DNA from: Halodesulfurarchaeum sp. HSR-GB
GTDB lineage: Archaea; Halobacteriota; Halobacteria; Halobacteriales; Halobacteriaceae
Direction: 5' to 3'
Assembly (NCBI RefSeq): GCF_031432215.1
Contig: NZ_JAVKGN010000001.1
Location: 1,103,421 to 1,167,420, forward strand
Length of the DNA: 64,000 nt
The first letter of the stretch is position 1, and each line of letters begins with the position of its first letter. Below, in pieces: positions 61,526 to 64,000 of the stretch. A program made the position numbers and the translations under genes. Under the pieces are notes generated by a model that did not search any database, was not told where the DNA came from, and saw only the letters and a list, made by a program, of their open reading frames with translations.

Positions 61526-62872
61526 ATGGGTCTGTTCGACCGGTTGCGCGGGGACGACGGTCCGCGTGTGGCGTTTGTGGGCATCGACGGGGTTCCGTGG
61601 TCGCTCATCGAGGACAACCCCGAGACGTTCCCGAACCTCACGGCGATGGCCGAGGACGGGGCCGGGGGGCCGATGCAGAGTATCGTACCGCCGGAGTCGA
61701 GTGCCTGCTGGCCGGCGCTCACGACCGGGACCAATCCCGGGAAGACCGGCGTGTACGGCTTCCAGGACCGCGAGGTCGGCTCCTATGACACCTACGTCCC
61801 GATGGGGAACGACGTGCAGTCGACCCGCCTCTGGAACCGGGTTATCGAGGCCGACCGGGACGCGACGGTCATGAACGTGCCCGTCACCTTCCCGCCGGAC
61901 CGGGAACCGACACGGATGGTCTCGGGGTTCCTCTCGCCCTCCGTCGAGAAGGCGGCCGTCCCCGCGAGCTTTGCCGCTGAACTCGAATCGATGGGCTACC
62001 GGATCGACGTGAACGCGAAACTGGGCCACGACGCGGACAAAACTGAGTTCATTCAGGACGCTTTCGAAACCCTCGAAGCCCGGTATACGGCCTTCGAGAG
62101 GTACGTCGAGGAGGGAGACTGGGACCTCTTTTTCGGCGTGTTCATGACGACCGACCGGGTCAATCACTTCCTCTTCGAAGACTACGAACGGGACGGCGAG
62201 TACCACGACGAGTTCCTCGAGTTCTACGCGGCCGTCGACGAGTACCTGGGAGCGCTCCGCGAGAAGCTTCCGGCGGACACGACGATGGTCGTCGCGAGCG
62301 ACCACGGCTTCACCACACTGGATTACGAGGTCCACCTGAACAAATGGCTCCAGGAGGCTGGCTGGCTCTCCTTCGAGAGTGAGGACCCCGAGGACCTGAG
62401 CGACATCGACTCGGAGACGACCGCCTATTCCTTCATCCCCGGCCGCTTCTACCTCAACCTCGACGGGCGGGAGCCCCGCGGGTCGGTGCCCGAGTCCGAG
62501 TACGAGTCGGTCCGCGCGGATCTCAAAGCGGAGATCGAGTCCCTGACGGGCCCGGACGGCCGCCCCGTCGTCGACCGAGTCGTTCCGAAAGAGGAGGCCT
62601 TCGCGGGCGATCACGACGACATCGCGCCGGATCTGATCGCGATTCCGAACGACGGCTTCGACCTCAAATCCGGGTTTACGGCCCACGAGAACGTCTTCGA
62701 TAAGGGTCCACGAAACGGGATGCACACCTTCGAGGAGGCCACGCTGATCGTGGACGACCCGTCGGTGTCGATCCCCGCGGAGACGGACTTGCTCGACATC
62801 GCGCCGACGATTCTCGATCTGATGGACCTCGACCCGGCCGTCTCCGAGTTCGACGGCGAGTCCCGCTGCTGA
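61526..62872 (+). CDS. Alkaline-phosphatase-superfamily phosphodiesterase/nucleotide pyrophosphatase
   Basis: 448 residues. Metal-binding Asp is in VAFVGIDGVPW, and the likely nucleophile is in PPESSACWPALTTGTNPG (Ser/Thr region about residue 57-70). VASDHGFTT supplies Asp-His ligands and the late His is in NGMHTFEEATL. The fold matches type I phosphodiesterases of the superfamily. The substrate is unknown. No signal peptide is seen, so it probably acts in the cytoplasm. Confidence 0.88.
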   Translation: MGLFDRLRGDDGPRVAFVGIDGVPWSLIEDNPETFPNLTAMAEDGAGGPMQSIVPPESSACWPALTTGTNPGKTGVYGFQDREVGSYDTYVPMGNDVQSTRLWNRVIEADRDATVMNVPVTFPPDREPTRMVSGFLSPSVEKAAVPASFAAELESMGYRIDVNAKLGHDADKTEFIQDAFETLEARYTAFERYVEEGDWDLFFGVFMTTDRVNHFLFEDYERDGEYHDEFLEFYAAVDEYLGALREKLPADTTMVVASDHGFTTLDYEVHLNKWLQEAGWLSFESEDPEDLSDIDSETTAYSFIPGRFYLNLDGREPRGSVPESEYESVRADLKAEIESLTGPDGRPVVDRVVPKEEAFAGDHDDIAPDLIAIPNDGFDLKSGFTAHENVFDKGPRNGMHTFEEATLIVDDPSVSIPAETDLLDIAPTILDLMDLDPAVSEFDGESRC

Positions 62873-62919
62873 GGGGGGGTCCCGAGGTTTATCAGGGAAC
62901 GTCGGCCCACCCTGGAGCG

Positions 62920-63348
62920 ATGCCTGCACGACGCTCCATCGACGAACGACTGGGTGCCCTCGAACGCCGATTCGACGACCAGGACGGTCCGGCCCCACCG
63001 GCCAGGGCGGACACCGACCCAATCCGGGAGGAGTCCCTCGAAGCCCGAATCGAATCCCTCGAGGAGACAGTCACCGAACTCCGGTCGGAGATCCAGGCCC
63101 TACGGGGCTACGTGGGCCAGGTCGAGCACGTCAACCAGTCGGTCGAACGGCGGGCCGACGCGGCGATCGCCGCCGTCGAACGGCTCGAATCGGCCCCGAA
63201 GACCCCGCCACCGATCGCCACGGCCAGTCCCGAACCGACGACCGACGCCCCTGATTCTGGGACCGAAACCACCGAGTCTGATCCCGAGGAGCCGGCCGAA
63301 CCCACCGCGGAGCCGGGACTCCTCGATCGGCTTCGCGACCTTCGATGA
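62920..63348 (+). CDS. Coiled-coil haloarchaeal protein (probably DUF7310)
   Basis: 142 residues: a coiled-coil (about 40-95, ARIESLEETVTELRSEIQAL) followed by an acidic Pro/Thr-rich tail and a short conserved end (GLLDRLRDLR). It overlaps the next gene by 4 nt (ATGA). In haloarchaea this protein type appears at the front of secretion-ATPase clusters; I recall the DUF number without being able to check it. Confidence 0.7.
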   Translation: MPARRSIDERLGALERRFDDQDGPAPPARADTDPIREESLEARIESLEETVTELRSEIQALRGYVGQVEHVNQSVERRADAAIAAVERLESAPKTPPPIATASPEPTTDAPDSGTETTESDPEEPAEPTAEPGLLDRLRDLR

Positions 63349-63812
63349 GCGTCCGGGTGTTGCTCGCGGTGGTCCTCGCCGCGGCGCTCATCGGGGCGGC
63401 GATGCCAGCGATTCACGAGGCCCACGCGGCCCGGGCCGACCAGCAACTCTCGGGGAGCGTCGATCGGCTGACCGCTGGAGCGAGCGAACTCACTCGCCAC
63501 AGCGATCCAGTAACGCCCGGCGTCCCGGGGGCCAGACGACAGGTGTCGGTGACTATCCCGCCGAAACCCGCAGGTGTTTCTCTCACTATCGAACCCGCTT
63601 CGGGAAACGGAACCGGCACCGTCCTCCGGGCGACCGTTCCCGGCGAGCCCGAATCGATCACGCACCTCTCGATCCCCGTCCGTCCTGTGGGCACGGAACG
63701 GACCGTTCGGTGGAACGACACGCTCGTTCTCGAAGATTCGTGTGATCTCACGCTTCGATACCGGCTCGTCGACGGGCAGCCGGTGGTGACGGTTGCCCGA
63801 GGGTTCAAGTAG
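63345..63812 (+). CDS. Small exported haloarchaeal protein (probably DUF7311)
   Basis: 155 residues. The N-terminal hydrophobic segment (about 4-28, VLLAVVLAAALIGAAM) looks like a signal anchor or pilin-like helix. The exterior domain is beta-rich. It is coupled to the coiled-coil gene upstream, and a secretion-type gene begins 22 nt downstream. It may be a minor pilin-like or structural part of that system. Confidence 0.7.
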   Translation: MSVRVLLAVVLAAALIGAAMPAIHEAHAARADQQLSGSVDRLTAGASELTRHSDPVTPGVPGARRQVSVTIPPKPAGVSLTIEPASGNGTGTVLRATVPGEPESITHLSIPVRPVGTERTVRWNDTLVLEDSCDLTLRYRLVDGQPVVTVARGFK

Positions 63813-63834
63813 GGGCACCGGGCCACCCCGCTCC

Positions 63835-64000
63835 ATGTTCGGATCGTCGGACGATGGCGAGGCCGCCTGCCAGTGTGTCCCCACGACGGACGGATCGACT
63901 CTGCGACTCGACGCGACTTCCTGCCAGTCCGGCGGCGACCTCGTGACGAGTGGGGCCTGTCGTCGGACTGTCGTCGAAGCGATTTCTCGGCCTATCGAAG
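63835..64000 (+). CDS. Start of a probable type II/IV secretion ATPase (cut by window end)
   Basis: Only the first 55 codons are present. MFGSSDDGEAACQCVPTTDG is followed by two further Cys (ATSCQSGGDL and SGACRRTVVEA). A Cys-rich N-terminus like this is, as I recall, typical of haloarchaeal PilB-like ATPases that follow the two preceding gene types. The catalytic part lies beyond the window, so the assignment rests on context. Confidence 0.5.
   Translation, partial: MFGSSDDGEAACQCVPTTDGSTLRLDATSCQSGGDLVTSGACRRTVVEAISRPIE

Noticed and set aside
61328..63022. Minus-strand frame opposite the phosphodiesterase gene (564 codons)
   Set aside because: Shadow frame; the plus strand has metal-binding motifs of the alkaline phosphatase superfamily.

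Overview
The window is a stretch of chromosome from a haloarchaeon (class Halobacteria). The evidence is high G+C, strongly acidic predicted proteins, archaeal information-processing genes (aEF-2, L15e, L37Ae, RpoP, TFB, KEOPS Pcc1, archaeal prefoldin, 20S proteasome alpha/beta), the haloarchaeal cdrS-ftsZ2 cell-division pair next to ncsA, and many TATA-like boxes 25-30 nt before start codons, as expected for leaderless archaeal transcripts. A membrane-anchored molybdenum/iron-sulfur reductase operon of the tetrathionate/polysulfide type suggests anaerobic respiration. Sulfur-respiring haloarchaea such as Halodesulfurarchaeum or Halanaeroarchaeum are compatible, but the genus cannot be fixed from this window.

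Layout. 1-4.9 kb: translation and proteolysis (rps12, rps7, aef2, psmA, psmB). 4.9-15.4 kb: an anaerobic respiration island, with a membrane PAS/GAF/HTH_10 (Bat-like) regulator divergent from a four-gene reductase operon (FeS subunit, NrfD anchor, TAT-exported catalytic subunit, TorD-like chaperone), then a degenerate histidine-kinase-like protein and an RnfC/SLBB-like protein. 15.5-28.5 kb: housekeeping and DNA maintenance (L15e, a membrane Mrr-like protein, ATP-dependent DNA ligase, RmuC, a HerA-like ATPase, Rio2, endonuclease IV, a methyltransferase, an M29 aminopeptidase, ncsA, ftsZ2, cdrS).

28.5-31.2 kb is the clearest accessory region. Upstream of cdrS lies a palindrome-rich control region, followed by tRNA-Tyr. 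The 3' end of that tRNA is repeated several times downstream. The outermost copies bracket a low-G+C two-gene cassette of unknown function, whose second gene joins an N-terminal winged-helix-like domain to a HEPN/DUF4145-like domain. This is the best candidate here for an undescribed system.

31.2-38.1 kb: OsmC, a PAC2 protein, a MinD-type ATPase with an acidic partner, and a type IV pilus/Tad-like pair (TadC/GspF membrane protein plus PilB/GspE-like protein) in which the ATPase has lost its Walker A and Walker B motifs. 38.3-55.6 kb: tRNA-Ser(CGA), aldehyde dehydrogenase, a citramalate/isopropylmalate synthase, guaAA, DUF2070, prefoldin beta, an HtrA protease, Pcc1-RpoP-L37Ae, TruD, Pth2, Dcd, a ThiR-like regulator, the archaeal CoA genes (pantoate kinase and phosphopantothenate synthetase) and aspS. 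55.7-57.1 kb: an IS200/IS605-group element with an intact TnpB RNA-guided nuclease and related hairpins at both ends, inserted against the aspS promoter. 57.2-64 kb: GGGP synthase, TFB, RNase HI and partner, a PadR regulator, inorganic pyrophosphatase followed by three inverted repeats and a possible 38-aa gene, an alkaline-phosphatase-superfamily enzyme, and the start of what looks like a second secretion-ATPase cluster cut by the window edge.
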